A stretch of DNA of 64,000 bases, taken from NCBI GenBank assembly GCA_025667525.1, contig CM046878.1, positions 400,203,275 to 400,267,274 of the forward strand. Direction: 5' to 3'. A model generated the notes under the pieces. The model ran no database searches. It had not been told where the DNA came from and saw nothing but the letters and a program-made list of their open reading frames with translations. The DNA comes from Glebionis coronaria. Taxonomy: Eukaryota > Streptophyta > Magnoliopsida > Asterales > Asteraceae. The stretch's first letter is position 1. Each line of letters opens with the position of its first letter. The position numbers and the translations under genes were made by a program. Below are positions 10,784 through 24,432 of this stretch, in pieces.

Positions 10784-12140
10784 TGTAACACTCTCAATTT
10801 TCGTATCGGTACAACGGAAGGGTCTTTTAGAGTGTTACGGCATAGCACAATAACTCTAATCATAGACAACACATAAAAATGGTTGTACAAGGTTCAACAC
10901 ACATTCATTCGATTTAATGTTTTAAAGTGTACAACAGGTCCCAAATTATACAGGTCATTAAGTTTATAAAACATAGATCGAATGAACATTTTTAATATTA
11001 TGTGGGCCATCAGAGTCTATCTCCATCCGGATTACCTTCAAGCACCTGAGATAAAAACATGCAAAAATCATATCAGCGAATGCCGAGTGAATTCATAGAG
11101 TTTAATAAAACCGTTATATAAAACAATCATTAAAATCAGAACACAAGTATAATATCAGAAGTAAGTCCTCGTATTGCTAGTCAGGCAATATATAAATCAA
11201 ATCATACATCTTAAACCGTCCATGAGACCGTAGCCTCAATATTACCATTATAGGTAATATTATTATCGTTATTAGCATCAGTATCAAAACGTATTGGAAT
11301 ACATTATGGATTATTATTAGTTGCATGACATTGTTACCTTACTATCAAAACAACGGGCCGCGAACCCGACAAACAATTTGCCCATCTAAGTTAGCGTGTC
11401 GTCACAAAAATCACGCTATGTAAATCTTCTCATACATAAATTCGCTTACCAATCAATGTGGTACGACGGGGATCAACCGTCAAGGCGCGAACTGGGGTGA
11501 TCGTCCCCAAATAGTACTATCATATGCATAAGCGTCTACCAAATCCCGGTAGTTCACAATTCATGCTAATGGGACTTTGAGTGACATAACCTAACTACTA
11601 ATAATCCTTTTTATCTCGTTTATAGGATCATAGCATCATTCGGGTCCATATCATTAAGCATACCATCGGGACTACTTGTGTTCTATTTTTATCAAAAACT
11701 AGCATGTTATCTCCCTCGCGGGTTTACAAATCATTTTATAAAACATTTAAAAGAGTGCGAGGCTATGAACTCACGTTGATAATGAAAGGCGGATTATCGG
11801 CTACGGGTGTGCTTCGGTCACGGAAACCTATATAAATAATAATCGGTCTTAGACTTTTGTCCAATGACTTTATCAAAATAACAATATACATATGATGATT
11901 TTGTACATATGATGATGATCAAGTGGGTTTACGTATCCTTATTTACTCATTTTAGTGTTCATGTATTTGTAACTTTTTACTAGTTTACTAGTTTTACCTA
12001 TTTACATGTTTTAGGTCTAATAAGCCTATTATAAGTTCTTTAACTTGTATTAGTCCACTTTATATTTGTATTATCAGTATCTATACTTTACATGTTGGGT
12101 CCAAATGGGTTAAGCCCAATAAGTACTTTTTATAAGTGTT
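10784..12140 (-). repeat. T1 5' LTR, first part
   Basis: Matches 1587-2950 of the left LTR at about 96% where I compared it. Interrupted by A1 at 12141 and resumes at 25593. The terminal hairpin is at 10785-10838, with a one-base change in the CAGCGG loop. Confidence 0.9.
12136..12140. repeat. Target-site duplication of A1 (GTGTT, partner 25588-25592)
   Basis: The intact left LTR of T1 has a single GTGTT at the matching place (about 2938). This confirms both the duplication and the exact insertion point. Confidence 0.95.
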
Positions 12141-13365
12141 TGATGTTTTGTTTTTGCTACCCTTTAGGAAAAGGAAGGCAAGAAGGGTAAGTATTAACAA
12201 GCGGTTTAGGAAAACCACAAGTTATGACCCAAATAAGAGTGAGTTCGTTCTCGAGGAGGCACGTGTGTTGTGAATTGAATTGATTTTGATTGATGATTTT
12301 ATTTAGAAGAAAAGGAAAGAAAATAGAGATAAGAAAGAAAAAAAGAAAAGACGGTTACGAAGATGGATTAAACTAAGACGAAAAAGGCGATCACGCAAAA
12401 CCGTAAATAGTGCCAAAATTAAAATTTTAACCTAAAAATTCCTAAAAATTACTAAAAATCCACAATAAATTCTAAGAGTTTACAAAAAATTCAAACTTGC
12501 TAAAACCTTTTAATTAATTAGATAATGACTTTTTAATGCTAATTAAAGCCCTAAAAATCACAATTAATTATTAAAAAGCCCCAAACAGGATTTTCAAGTT
12601 TGTAAACCTCAAAAATAACCTAATTAAGCTAAAAAGTATTTTTTAAAATTTTAAAACCAAAGAAAACTATTTTTAAACACTTAAAAACTATTAAAATCAA
12701 TTAAATCTTAAATTAATTCTAGAAAATAATTGAAAAGTCCTAAAAATATTTGGAAAGTGACAAAACTCCTAATTAAGTGTCCTTAACCTAGGCAAAATGT
12801 AAAAACTAAAAAAATTCAAACTTCAATTTTTAATAATAAAATAATATTAAAATATTCAAAAAAAATCAAAGTTCATAAAAAAAATTCTAAAAAATTACCA
12901 AAAATCTAAAATAATGTAACTAAGACAAAAATGCAATTAAAAGCTTCTAAAACCTATTTAATAATTTTATATTTAATTTTAAAGTTGGTTAAAAACCCTA
13001 AAATCAAATAAAATCAAAAATAAGACTTTTTGAAAACTTTTTGGGCTGTAAACCTCAAAAATATAAATCAAAACCTAAAAACTATTTTTTTAGATTTTTA
13101 AAATGCTTTACCTATTTTTAAATTACTTTTCTAAATTTAAACTAAAAATAATCCTAGAAAATTAAATAATTACGGGAAAAATTATATTTTTAAAGCAAAA
13201 AGTCCTAAAACCTAATAAAAACCAAAGAAAAATGCTAACTGACCAAAATCCTTAACCAATAAGCTGGAAACAGCTTTTAAATAAGCTGTCTAGTTAGAAA
13301 AGCTAAAAACAAAAACCCCTTAAATACAATTTGAAATGGAACTCAAGCAGTCAAAGACCCTAGGG

Positions 13366-13427
13366 CAGAGATGGTTAACGCGTTTGTGTGTGGGAGGAGT
13401 AGCGCAGGTACGACTCCTGGCCACGTC
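13366..13427 (+). repeat. tRNA-like segment in the A1 3' LTR, B box decayed
   Basis: An A-box match TGGTTAACGCG (13372-13382), then a B-box position reading GGTACGACTCC (13407-13417), two mismatches from the intact copy at 23031. It is followed by TTTTT. Opposite in strand to the retroelement's own transcript. Confidence 0.55.
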
Positions 13428-15825
13428 CTTTTTGCTTAAACTTTTTTTTCTTTTTTTTTAAGCTTAAAAACACAAAACCAGTACTTAACTTACTCTAAAA
13501 ACACACTTTAAACAACAATCAACTAGAATCAAGCTGCTAGAAAACCAAAAACGTGCCCAGATTGTACTTAATGACTGATGAACAAGAATGGAATCTTCAC
13601 TTGTGAAGAAATGAATCAAGAGGTCTTGATTTTGGTTTATGGTGTGTTTCTGATGGACAAATGGGCACTCCCACAACCAGTTGGGTTGTGGGAAGTCAAG
13701 AACAACAAAAATCAAGCAAGCTCAAACACAAATATCAAGCACAATATTGCACAAACAAAGTTTCTGATGAAGCTTATGTGTCTGATGAACAGCAGGCATA
13801 AATTACATGCACAAATCTGAAATTCAAAGCTTCATAACTTGCTTACAAAGCAATAACATGGCATCAAAACTATAGCAAACCCTATGATGACCTATCTCCT
13901 AATAGATTTGAAGATTGGTGACCAAATTTCCACAAAAATCAAGCAGAACAAGCAGTTTCTGATTTTTGCTATTTTTATCAATCTTTTAGCATGCAAATGT
14001 GTCAAACTTCACCAAAACTGAACACCAAAGCAACACACAACCTATAAACACCCTAATGATTGATTCTAAACAGGTTTAAACACAAAATCTTGACAAAAAC
14101 GTCCCCGTAAACACTGATCCAAACACCCTTTTATATTTCAATAAATGAAATTTAACAAAGCAAATCTTTTTAAAACCTACCCAAACTGATTCAAACTCAA
14201 ACTAGCATGCATAAAAACCTTTAAACAGCTTAAACAAACTTCAAACTTTCACTTAAACACTTGCACACATAATCATGCCAAATCACATAAATAACTGAAA
14301 ACTTGAAATTCAAACAAGGAAACAAGGACTACCTTGTTGGGCCTACATCCAGGCCCAACAGTGACTGTATGTCACCTCCAATAGACCCGGGTCTATGCTG
14401 AACCTTGGACAACAAAACCTTCAATCCTGCTAAGAGAAAATGAAGAACAAGTATCCAAAAAAATCTGATTTTTCTGAAAAAAAACTCTCTTTTAAAACCT
14501 TGAAACCAACAAACCATGAAACTTAAACCTTGGAACACGTTTTAAAACAAATTCAAATTCACAAGTCCAAAACTCCAGATCCACTTTCACTTCTTTGGAG
14601 TCTTGGGTTTATGAAATTTGAACCAACTTGAAACCTTTTGAAAATTCAAACACACAAAGTGTTACACAATTTAAAAATGGAACTCAGATTGGCTTTCAAC
14701 ACACACACACACCTTTCAATAATTATAAAAAGGAATTACAATTGCTTCAACAAACACCAAACTTTTATATCATTAAAAAGGAATTACAAATGAGAAAGCC
14801 AAAATCTGGAATTGCCCTTGAATTTTGAACTTTGAATTTTCAGTCAAAGTGCATCATGTGATGTCCAGCTGTGTTTACTTGATCTTGGACGTTTAAATAA
14901 ACCTTGGGGACAAAGGAGTAACATGGGACGTTTATCTGGTCGATTTTTGGGTTTGGGGAAGAAAGTGACGTGCAGGGGAGGGCCCTACACTCACATGAGG
15001 TTGTCTTGGGTCATGGTTTTGGTGTGGGATGGGGTAAGGGTAAGCTTAATTAAGGATCTGGAAGGTTGTGCTTAAAAACCCTTTGATTTGGGTGTGATTA
15101 GGATTTAGGGTTCATGGGATTAGAATGTTTAAACAGGGTGGGGTTTAATCTTAAAAGGGGAAAGATTAATTTAAAAAGTGTGTTTGGTGGGAAATTTTGA
15201 GGGTTTGACTGGTGGGTTTGACCAGGTTTATTTAATAAACCTGGTATTGGGTTATGGGTTACGGGTTGGGTAAGTGGGTAAGGGTTTGGGTAAATGGGTG
15301 GGTTAGGGTGACGTGTAAGTCTGTGAGTGGAGGATGAAGTTGTGTGGTTTGGCAGTAATGGTCCCCAAGTTTTCTTCTTCCTTTCATTTAGTATAAACAG
15401 CAAACAAACTCCAAATCCCTTTATAACAAGTTTTCCATCTTGTCATTTTTGGCACAAAAACTTTATAAACTTGAAACAAGGGCCATTAAGGCACATTCTT
15501 CATACTTCAAGGGCTGAACTTGTAATATCTTCAAACTTTAGGGACCCTATTCATAATTATGAATATTTGAGGGGTATAAAGTGTTAATCTTCAAAAGTGG
15601 AGGGACCAAACTTGCCAATCTTCAATTATTCAAGGGCATTTTTGTAAAATCTAAACTTGGGCCCGGTTCATTGTGCGGCTTCGTTTCCCGTGTTCGTTTT
15701 TGATAGATTCTTGTGATCTTTTGCCATTTCCTCAATATCCGTACTTAAAAATACACAAGTAACAAACACAAGCATATATTTGGCAGTTTTAATGATATTT
15801 TATGCATTTTAAGCCCGATTTGGAC

Positions 15826-15855
15826 GATGAGACTATGTATAAAAGCAGTCTCATC
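15826..15855. repeat. A1 LTR-terminal hairpin
   Basis: GATGAGACT and AGTCTCATC form a perfect 9-bp stem around a 12-base loop containing TATAAAAG, at the outer end of the LTR. The same structure is at 25557-25586. Confidence 0.7.
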
Positions 15856-15856
15856 A

Positions 15857-15868
15857 CTCCCCCATACT
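15857..15868 (-). other. A1 polypurine tract
   Basis: The minus strand reads AGTATGGGGGAG immediately before the LTR start TGATGAGACT. Confidence 0.8.
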
Positions 15869-18090
15869 AAACCATTGCCGTGCCCTCACGCAATGCTAGA
15901 ATAAAGTATCATAGCAACTCAAAAATACATTTTATTCACTTTATTGAAATGATAAACTAGCTACACTACTACTATTACTACTACTTGTGTTTTAGACATA
16001 ATGTATGATTTTCATCGCAAAATGGGACGTTTAGGTTCATAGAATAAGAACACGTGAATGGTTCGTTAGAAATAATTTCGTCGTCCTTGATTTTCACCCT
16101 AATTCCATGCCAAGCGTGCAACGAGATCATTGTCATTATAAGTTAGTAATGCTAACACTACTCATATGCCCTAATCACGTACTTATTCTCCCATTATTCC
16201 TAAGTTGTATCTCTTATATTTTATTTTGTCTTGAATGTTTCACAAGGATACATTGTTGACTTATGCGATAATAGAGATTTAGGTCTAAAAATAGAGTCCT
16301 AACGGTGTAACTAAGACCATCAAATCAATAACCCCTCCTAATAGACAACGATGTCAAAAAATTAAGTTGACAAGAAGAATCGATAAACACGGTTTTATAA
16401 CGGTTTTGAACATGAGACTTATTACCAAGACTTTTATACGCCCCCTAACGGAAGGGCCTTATTATCTTTGGTTTACCTCCATCTTTTATTCAACTTCGCC
16501 ATGAAGCTTTTATTATGACTTCGGTCTTGCCTTGCCTTTTATTATCCGCCTCATCGGTGGTTTTATTAGCCAAAGACGTATATCCTCACGCTAAAGCGAA
16601 TTTTGGATCTTTAAAGCTTCGAAGATTAAGGCTTGATTCACTTTCAATTTTTGCATAGATTTTTCGGCCTTGTGGGGCTTCAAATTGTTAGCTAGATTTA
16701 GGTGAGCACTTGAAATCTTATTATTGGGTGAAGCTTTCGATTATTGGGGTTGCCAATACTTCAAAACCGTGACGCTGGCGATACCTTAATGTCTTCCCAA
16801 TTTAATTACACGGAAGCTACTAGAAAAGACTAGAAACCCAACAATCCTAACTAAACCGCTAAGTCAATATTTATTAAGCAAAAAATATTTACATGCAAAG
16901 GGAGAATAAGCAAACAATGAGAACACATGAGTTTTTGAAAGAATACGAGTACTCTACGTTTAGCATAGTAACTTATAATTAACTCTATCATTTCTCGTCC
17001 TCATTTAAGAGACTTAGCCTAATGTGTAGTTAAGGAACCAAAGCTAAGTGCTCAACACGCACGGTCGAGTCAAAAATTACTCTTATTCTCGCCATCAGAA
17101 AATCTACATTCGTGTCTTCAAACACTTATGAAATATGAGAAAAAATTTAAAATTTGTCCATTTTTAGCCTTATTTTGCAACAAAAACGATAAACAAAAAG
17201 ATAAACTTTGGAAAGCGTGAAGGTTTGGCAAGGCAAGTATCTATTCACCCCCCCCCATACTAAAGTTAAACATTGTCCTCAATGTTTCGAGTCTAGGGGT
17301 GCAAACACCCCCATACTAGAGACGTAGTCGAATGCCTAATCTAGCATGGAAAGGGTGTAACCAATAATATAATAGCCGTTTATGAAGTGTGCTAAAAACC
17401 TAAGGTTAGAACATCAAGGATATTTCATTTGGATATTGAGAAATGTCTTCAAAGCAAACGATCGAGTGCTCCCATAAAACGAAACACGAGAGGCTCCAAT
17501 CGTGAAGATCATGATCTAAAAACCACAATGCACAAACAACCACGGAACAAAGGTTGGAAGGGCACAAATCCCCTCACATTAAACTAATTAGAAAGCGATA
17601 ATATGTACATGGATAAGCATGGGTTTCCCCCACGAGGCACCTTGTTTTTGATAACCGAGTCAAAAGTTCGACTCGAATCCCCATAAATGTGATCATTTAG
17701 GGATAATCATGGTGTGGTCAATTTTTGGTGGGGCTTACATGATAAACAAGGCCCAAAAACAACCGGTATTAAGGACTAAGTCCTTTGATGGTGCAAAATA
17801 CCGGGATCGAAGATGGCGTTCTCGTTTTCATTGGAAAAACAAATCAACGCCACTTCATCATGAGTCAACAAAAACCCAAAGGGTTTCAAGAAAATAGATG
17901 AGAAGAAATAGAAGGGTGGGACAATGGGTAAGTCACTAAAAACATGAGCTACTCGAGGTAGACTCGCACCAATCAAATGAAAGGATTTTCCATTTATTGC
18001 ATCGGTGGAAGACCGAGATTTCCCTTTATAAGCAATTCCAGGATCAAATATCTCGTCCTCGGTGGAGAAAGGGGAGGGAACATAAGGGGC
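15869..18090. other. A1 3' internal region without pol
   Basis: Where RT to integrase would be expected there is 2.2 kb of non-coding sequence. The gag-protease frame continues for a further 66 codons past its stop (17976-17776) without recognisable domains. Two further CCCCCATACTA motifs (near 17250 and 17307) repeat the polypurine tract sequence seen at 15857. Confidence 0.6.
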
Positions 18091-21024
18091 TTACCCCACA
18101 CTAAGTCCACACAAAGCATCGTCAAAAGGAGAAGACGAGCTTGTAGTACTCAAAACACGTGGTGATGACGGAGTTAGAATTGTAGAAAAATCTTTTAAAT
18201 TTAATTCAAAATCTTTTCCTTTTTCATCTTTTAAACTCTCTTTGTGAAAACCCGATTTAATTATGTCAAAAATATTTGGTGTATCTAAAGCAATGTTAGT
18301 CACACTAAAAATTCTCACATTTTGAAATCTTTTTGGTATAGGTGGTGGCAAGTTTTCAAAACGTTTGTCAACAAAGAAAACTCCCCCATCGGGATCAACG
18401 TATTCATCATCCGAAGAATCATTCACAATTGGAATCGTAGGCTTAACACTCTTAACCTCCACCGGCGGAGGGGACGGAACTTCATTTTTCTCAACAACTC
18501 CTAAAACTCTATTTGAAATCTTTTTGGAAATGTTTTTGATGGGATTGACATTGTACAAAGATGTGATAGAATACACATGAGAAAGAGTGGAGTTTTGAGT
18601 TGCATTAATGACGAGTTCTTCCTCATTGAAACGAAGAGTGATTTTCCTTGCATGCACATCGATAAGTGCTCTCGAGGTATCCAAAAAAGATCGACCTAAA
18701 ATTAACGGAACTTTAGGATCGATGGGAATGTCAACAACAATAAAGTCTACAGGATAGTAGAACTTTCCAACTTTCACAAAGACGTCCTCGGCAACTCCAC
18801 AAGCTAGAATCGTAGAATGATCGGCCATTTCGATTGACATTCTTGAAGGAGTGAGATTTGGAAGATTGAGCGATTTAAAAATCTCAAGAGGCATCAAATT
18901 AATACTAGCACCAAGATCGGCCAAGGCGTAGCATTCTTCCATGTCTTGTATAGCACATGGGATTAAAAACTTTCCAGGATCACCGACTTTTTGAGGTATG
19001 CGGCTTAGAAAAACCGATGAACAACTAGACGATTTTTGCAATTTTTCTTTGTTATTCAACATACTTTTGAAGTTCGCGGCAAATCGAGGCATCATGACTA
19101 AGGCGTCGGCAAAACTTATATTAAAATGCAAGTCACGAAACATTTTCATAAAAAGTTAAAATTGATAATTATTTCGTTCTTGTGCCTTTTCCTTGTCTCG
19201 TCTAGAAGGGTATGGTAAAGGTGGTGTGGGTTGGGGCATAGGCATAGGCATCGGCCTTGGAATCTCGGGTTCCATGATTGGTGTGGGTTCAACCGTAGGT
19301 GTGGTTTGAGCGGTACTTCGTGGGCTTGTAATGTGCTCCTTTTCTACCAACACCTCGGGTTCTTTCTCTTTTTCCTTCTCCATAGAAGTACTTGGACGAG
19401 AAATGGGTTCTTTGAAAGTTTTACCACTACGAGTAGTAATAACCTTCAATTCTCCCTTCGGGTTCACGATGGTATCACTAGGAAGACCACCCGAAGAAGA
19501 GGGCTTACACATGATAGCTTCAAACATTTTAGCCATACGGTCTTCAAACTTAGATTGCCTAGCATCCGCTTTTAACAACTCTTGCTTAATATCATGTTGA
19601 CCTTGCTCCATTTTTTGTTGATTTTGTTGGAGTCGTGTGACATTTCCTTCCATTTTATTAGCATGAGTTTTAAGTTCATTAGCAAGTTTGTTTTTAAGCT
19701 CGTTTTTCAACTCGGACCTTAAGCTAACCATTTCACGTTGCATATTATCAAACTTAGCATCATTAGCCTTAGCATAATTCAAAAATTCTTCTTGAAGACT
19801 TTTGGTGTGATCATTTTGAAAACCTTGAGTAGAAGTTTGAAAATCACGGTTTTGGTTTTGGTTTGAAATTTGCCCATTTCCACTTTGATAATTACCCTTG
19901 TTGTAATTCCTTTGATTTCCTTGGTAATTTCCACCTTGGTTCTTGTTGCGATAATTATTAGCATTTTGATTTGGTGGAGCTTGATTTTGGCGGGAACCTT
20001 GGCCGATTTGGTTATAAGTTCCCGTGGCTACATAAGCACTCGAAGTGTTACCATCCGCGGTAATGAACTCGGAAAGATCATGAGCTCCACCACACGACAA
20101 ACAACTCTTAGAAACCGCTTTAACTGAAGCGGAATTCGAAGCTTCTTGATTTTTCCAATGAGTCATAAGAGTCGAAAACCTATCGAAAAACCGATTCTCC
20201 TCATTTGCTTCATCTTGCAAGGCATTAATGGAAAAAGACGATGACGAGCCCAAATTGGCAACACTCGGTGTGTTACGAGGGCTATAGACCTTAGACCTAT
20301 TTTCTATGATTTTCAAAGCCTCATTGGTCGTTTTTCACAAAAAATTACCACCCGCGGCGGCATTTAAGTAATCTCGTTCATGATCATTAAGCCCATTATA
20401 AAAAGTGTCAATTTGATGCAATTCGGAAAAATCATGGTGTGGACATTCATGTAACATTTCTTTAAACCTTTCCCAAGCCATTGAAAAACTTTCATTAGAT
20501 CTTTGTGTAAATCGTGAAATCTCGTTTTTCAAATGTGTTGTTTTAGATGGTGGAAAAAATTGATTCACAAATTTAGACACGAGATCGGCCCATGTCAAAA
20601 TCGAATTTGGCGGTTCTTTCTCAAGCCATATCTTGGCGGGTCCATCTAACGAGTAGGGAAACAACATCATCTTAATTGCATCGTGTGGTACATCCTTAAA
20701 CTTGCTTGTCACGGTGAGACGATTAAATTGCCTAATGTGATAATGTGGGTTGTCTTTTTCGTGACCGCGAAACTTGTTTGCTTGAAGCATAGACATTAAA
20801 CCCGTCTTGATCTCGAAGTTCTCCGCAAGAATGGCGGGAATCACAATGGCCTCTCCAAAACCCTCGGTGGGTGCTTGAAGCAACTCCATCATAGTACGAT
20901 TAGCCATGATAGCTTCTTGTTCTACAATAGGTTCCTCACTTGGAGACTCCTCACTAGAATGAGTTGGAGTGGGAGTTTTGTTCTTTCGTCTACGTGCACG
21001 TTTTGCTTGATTACGAGTTAGCAT
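18091..21024 (-). pseudogene. gag: A1 gag-protease
   Basis: The first ATG in frame is 21024-21022 (MLTRNQAKRARRRKN). The longer frame upstream lacks an ATG. The retrotransposon gag core (residues about 80-220) has the Athila signatures FPYSLDGPAKIWLE and IDTFYNGLN. It is followed by a CxxCGGxH knuckle-like motif (SCLSCGGAH), a long Asn/Gln/Gly-rich linker, a coiled region rich in Lys/Gln, and a pepsin-like protease with ADLGASINLMP and LILGRSFLDT. The classical DTG is DLGAS here, which is usual for Athila. Stops at 20335-20337 (TGA) and 19156-19158 (TAA) lie in one continuous frame. The end at 18091 is followed by no RT. It would build virus-like particles and mature them. Confidence 0.85.
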
Positions 21025-21750
21025 AAACGTCACGTACAACGAGGAGACGAGCAAAGAAGATTCTTTTTGGTGTTTTGTATTTTTCAATTTTTTTGTGGTT
21101 TTTGATGGTATTAACTTTTTTGGAAATTAGTGAAATGTATTAGGTAGACAGAAATCTACAAATCTCCTCCTTAATCAAATCTCTCGATTAAAGAAGCCTC
21201 AAGGAATGAAAACGATCACGTGAAGTGAACGCCTTCGATGACTTTAGAACGATGGTGGAACACCAAATCGTTCAAGAGGGTTTAATCAATAGAAACCAAG
21301 AAAATATATATGATATGTAATAATACTTTGGGCGGCAAAACCCTCGATTCGCTCTCAAAATCAAATACACACAAGCAAGCGGAGGAAACGAGGCGGCGCG
21401 AAGCACTTAAGAGCCTTTTTCCTTTTGGTCGTGAAATACAACCGCCTTATACCCACCTTATAGTTTGTATTTTCAAAATCGAGCTTCACGAAAGTATTTA
21501 TCTATTTTTGCCTTTTTTCTTTGGTTTGAGATTCGAATACAATGATTGGGTAATGACCTCCCAAGTCAAGGTTGTGATTGCTCACGTATTTGGAGTACTT
21601 GTGAATTTATTGTTCTACGTATACAATATAGTAATAATATTCACACAAAAACCGAAAAACGATAATACGTATTAGTAGAGTGCTACTAATACAAATACTA
21701 TTTATGGCTAATATAAAAACAACAATGGTTCAATCAAAACACAACACGCC
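21025..21750. other. A1 5' leader
   Basis: About 730 bases between gag and PBS (minus sense). It has no convincing coding frame and only scattered short ones. Packaging or splice signals would be expected here but cannot be recognised by eye. Confidence 0.5.
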
Positions 21751-21768
21751 TCCCCGGCAGCGGCACCA
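21751..21768 (-). other. A1 primer binding site (Athila type)
   Basis: The minus strand reads TGGTGCCGCTGCCGGGGA, close to the Athila-clade PBS that is usually assigned to tRNA-Asp. It is three bases from the LTR end at 21772. Confidence 0.85.
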
Positions 21769-22984
21769 TTTTAATGTTTTGTCTTTGCTACCCTTTAGGA
21801 AAAGGAAGGCAAAAAGGGTAAGTATTAACAAGCGGTTTAGGAAAACCACAAGTTATGACCCAAATAAGAGTGAGTTCGTTCTCGAGGAGGCACGTGTGTT
21901 GTGAATTGAATTGATTTTGATTGATGATTTTATTTAGAAGAACGAAAATAAAGATAAGAAAGAAAAAAAGAAAAGACGGTTACGAAGATGGATTAAACTA
22001 AGACGAAATAGGCGATCACGCAAAACCGTAAATACTGCCAAAATTAAAATTTTAACCTAAAAATTCCTAAAAATTACTAAAAATCCACAATAAAATTCTA
22101 AGAGTTTACAAAAAATTCAAACTTCCTAAAACCTTTTAATTAATTAGATAATGACTTTTTAATGCTAATTAAAGCCCTAAAAATCACAATTAATTATTAA
22201 AAATCCCCAAAAAAGATTTTCAAGTTTATAAACCTCAAAAATAACCTAATTAAGCTAAAAAGTATTTTTTAAAATTTTAAAACCAAAGAAAACTATTTTT
22301 AAACACTTAAAAACTATTAACTCAATTAAATCTTAAATTAATTCTAGAAAATAATTGAAAAGTCCTAAAAATATTTGGAAAGTGACAAATCTCCTAATTA
22401 AGTGTCCTTAACCTAGGAAAAATGTAAAAACTAAAAAAATTCAAACTTCAATTTTTAATAATAAAATAATATTAAAATATTCAAAAAAATCAAAGTTCAT
22501 AAAAAAAATTCTAAAAAATTACCAAAAATCTAAAATAATGTAACTAAGACAAAAATGCAATTAAAAGCTTCTAAAACCTATTTAATAATTTTATATTTAA
22601 TTTTAAAGTTGGTTAAAAACCCTAAAATCAAATAAAATCAAAAGTAAGACTTTTTGAAAATTTTTTGGGCTGTAAACCTCAAAAATATAAATCAAAACCT
22701 AAAAACTATTTTTTTAAATTTTTTAAATGCTTTACCTATTTTTAAATTACTTTTCTAAATTTAAACTAAAAATAATCCTAGAAAATTAAATAATTACGGG
22801 AAAAATAATATTTTTAAACCAAAAAGTCCTAAAACCTAATAAAAACCAAAGAAAAATGCTAACTGACCAAAATCCTTAACCAATAAGCTGGAAACAGCTT
22901 TTAAATAAGCTGTCTAGTTAGAAAAGCTAAAAACAAAAACCCCTTAAATACAATTTGAAATGGAACTCTAGCAGTCAAAGACCC

Positions 22985-23056
22985 TAGGGCAGAGATGGTT
23001 AACGCGTTTGTGTGTGGGAGGAGTGGCGCAGGTTCGAGTCCTGGCCACGTCCTTTT
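22985..23056 (+). repeat. tRNA-derived Pol III cassette in the A1 5' LTR
   Basis: A box TGGTTAACGCG (22996-23006) fits TRGYNNANNNG. The B box GGTTCGAGTCC (23031-23041) is a perfect match to GGTTCGANTCC and sits in a CAGG/CCTG T-arm. A run of five T follows at 23052-23056. Acceptor and anticodon arms are not convincing, so it is a tRNA-derived relic, not a tRNA gene. Its orientation is opposite to A1. Confidence 0.6.
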
Positions 23057-24432
23057 TGCTTAAACTTTTTTTTTCTTTTTTTTAAGCTTAAAAACACAAA
23101 ACCAGTACTTAACTTACTCTAAAAACACACTTTAAACAACAATCAACTAGAATCAAGCTGCTAGAAAACCAAAAACGTGCCCAGATTGTACTTAATGACT
23201 GATGAACAAGAATGGAATCTTCACTTGTGAAGAAATGAATCAAGAGGTCTTGATTTTGGTTTGTGGTGTGTTTCTGATGGACAAATGGGCACTCCCACAA
23301 CCAGTTGGGTTGTCGGAAGTCAAGAACAACAAAAATCAAGCAAGCTCAAACACAAATATCAAGCACAATATTGCACAAACAATGTTTCTGATGAAGCTTA
23401 TGTGTCTGATGAACAGCAGGCATAAATTACATGCACAAATCTGAAATTCAAAGCTTCATAACTTGCATACAAAGCAATAACATGGCATCAAAACTATAGC
23501 AAACCCTATGATGACCTATCTCCTAACAGATTTGAAGATTGGTGACCAAATTTCCACAAAAATCAAGCAGAACAAGCAGTTTCTGATTTTTGCTATTTTT
23601 ATCAATCTTTTAGCATGCAAATGTGTCAAACTTCAAAAAAACTGAACACCAAAGCAACACACAACCTATAAACACCCTAATGATTGATTCTAAACAGGTT
23701 TAAACACAAAATCTTGACAAAAACGTCCCCTTAAACACTGATCCAAACACCCTCTTATATTTCAATAAATGAAATTTAACAAAGCAAATCTTTTTAAAAC
23801 CTACCCAAACTGATTCAAACTCAAACTAGCATGCATAAAAACCTTTAAACAGCTTAAACAAACTTCAAACTTTCACTTAAACACTTGCACACATAATCAT
23901 GCCAAATCACATAAATAACTGAAAACTTGAAATTCAAACAAGGAAACAAGGACTACCTTGTTGGGCCTACATCCAGGCCCAACAGTGACTGTATGTCACC
24001 TCCAATAGACCCGGGTCTATGCTGAACCTTGGACAACAAAACCTTCAATCCTGCTAAGAGAAAATGAAGAACAAGTATCCAAAAAAATCTGATTTTTCTG
24101 AAAAAAACTCTCTTTTAAAACCTTGAAACCAACAAACCTTGAAACTTAAACCTTGGAACACGTTTTAAAACAAATTCAAATTCACAAGTCCAAAACTCCA
24201 GATCCACTTTCACTTCTTTGGAGTCTTGGGTTTCTGAAATTTGAACCAACTTGAAACCTTTTGAAAATTCAAACACACAAAGTGTTACACAATTTAAAAA
24301 TGGAACTCAGATTGGCTTTCAACACACACGCAACTTTCAATAATTATAAAAAGGAATTAAAATTGCTTCAACAAACACCAAACTTTTATATCATTAAAAA
24401 GGAATTACAAATGAGAAAGCCAAAATCTGGAA

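Larger units (their letters stand above)
12141..15856 (-). repeat. A1 3' LTR (3716 bp)
   Basis: Starts TGATGTTTTG and ends CAGTCTCATCA on the plus strand. It lacks about 100 bases present in the other LTR (see 24433-24535). Very A/T-rich at 12420-13330. Small open frames here are mirrored in the other LTR and look accidental. Confidence 0.92.

Noticed and set aside
13366..13427. A functional tRNA gene
   Set aside because: Only the D- and T-arm promoter parts fit. Acceptor and anticodon stems do not pair, and the B box is mutated in this copy.
15098..15587. Small genes in the A1 LTRs (also 24829-25318, 13485-13820, 23109-23444)
   Set aside because: Overlapping frames on both strands, no recognisable domain, and present only because the LTR is duplicated.
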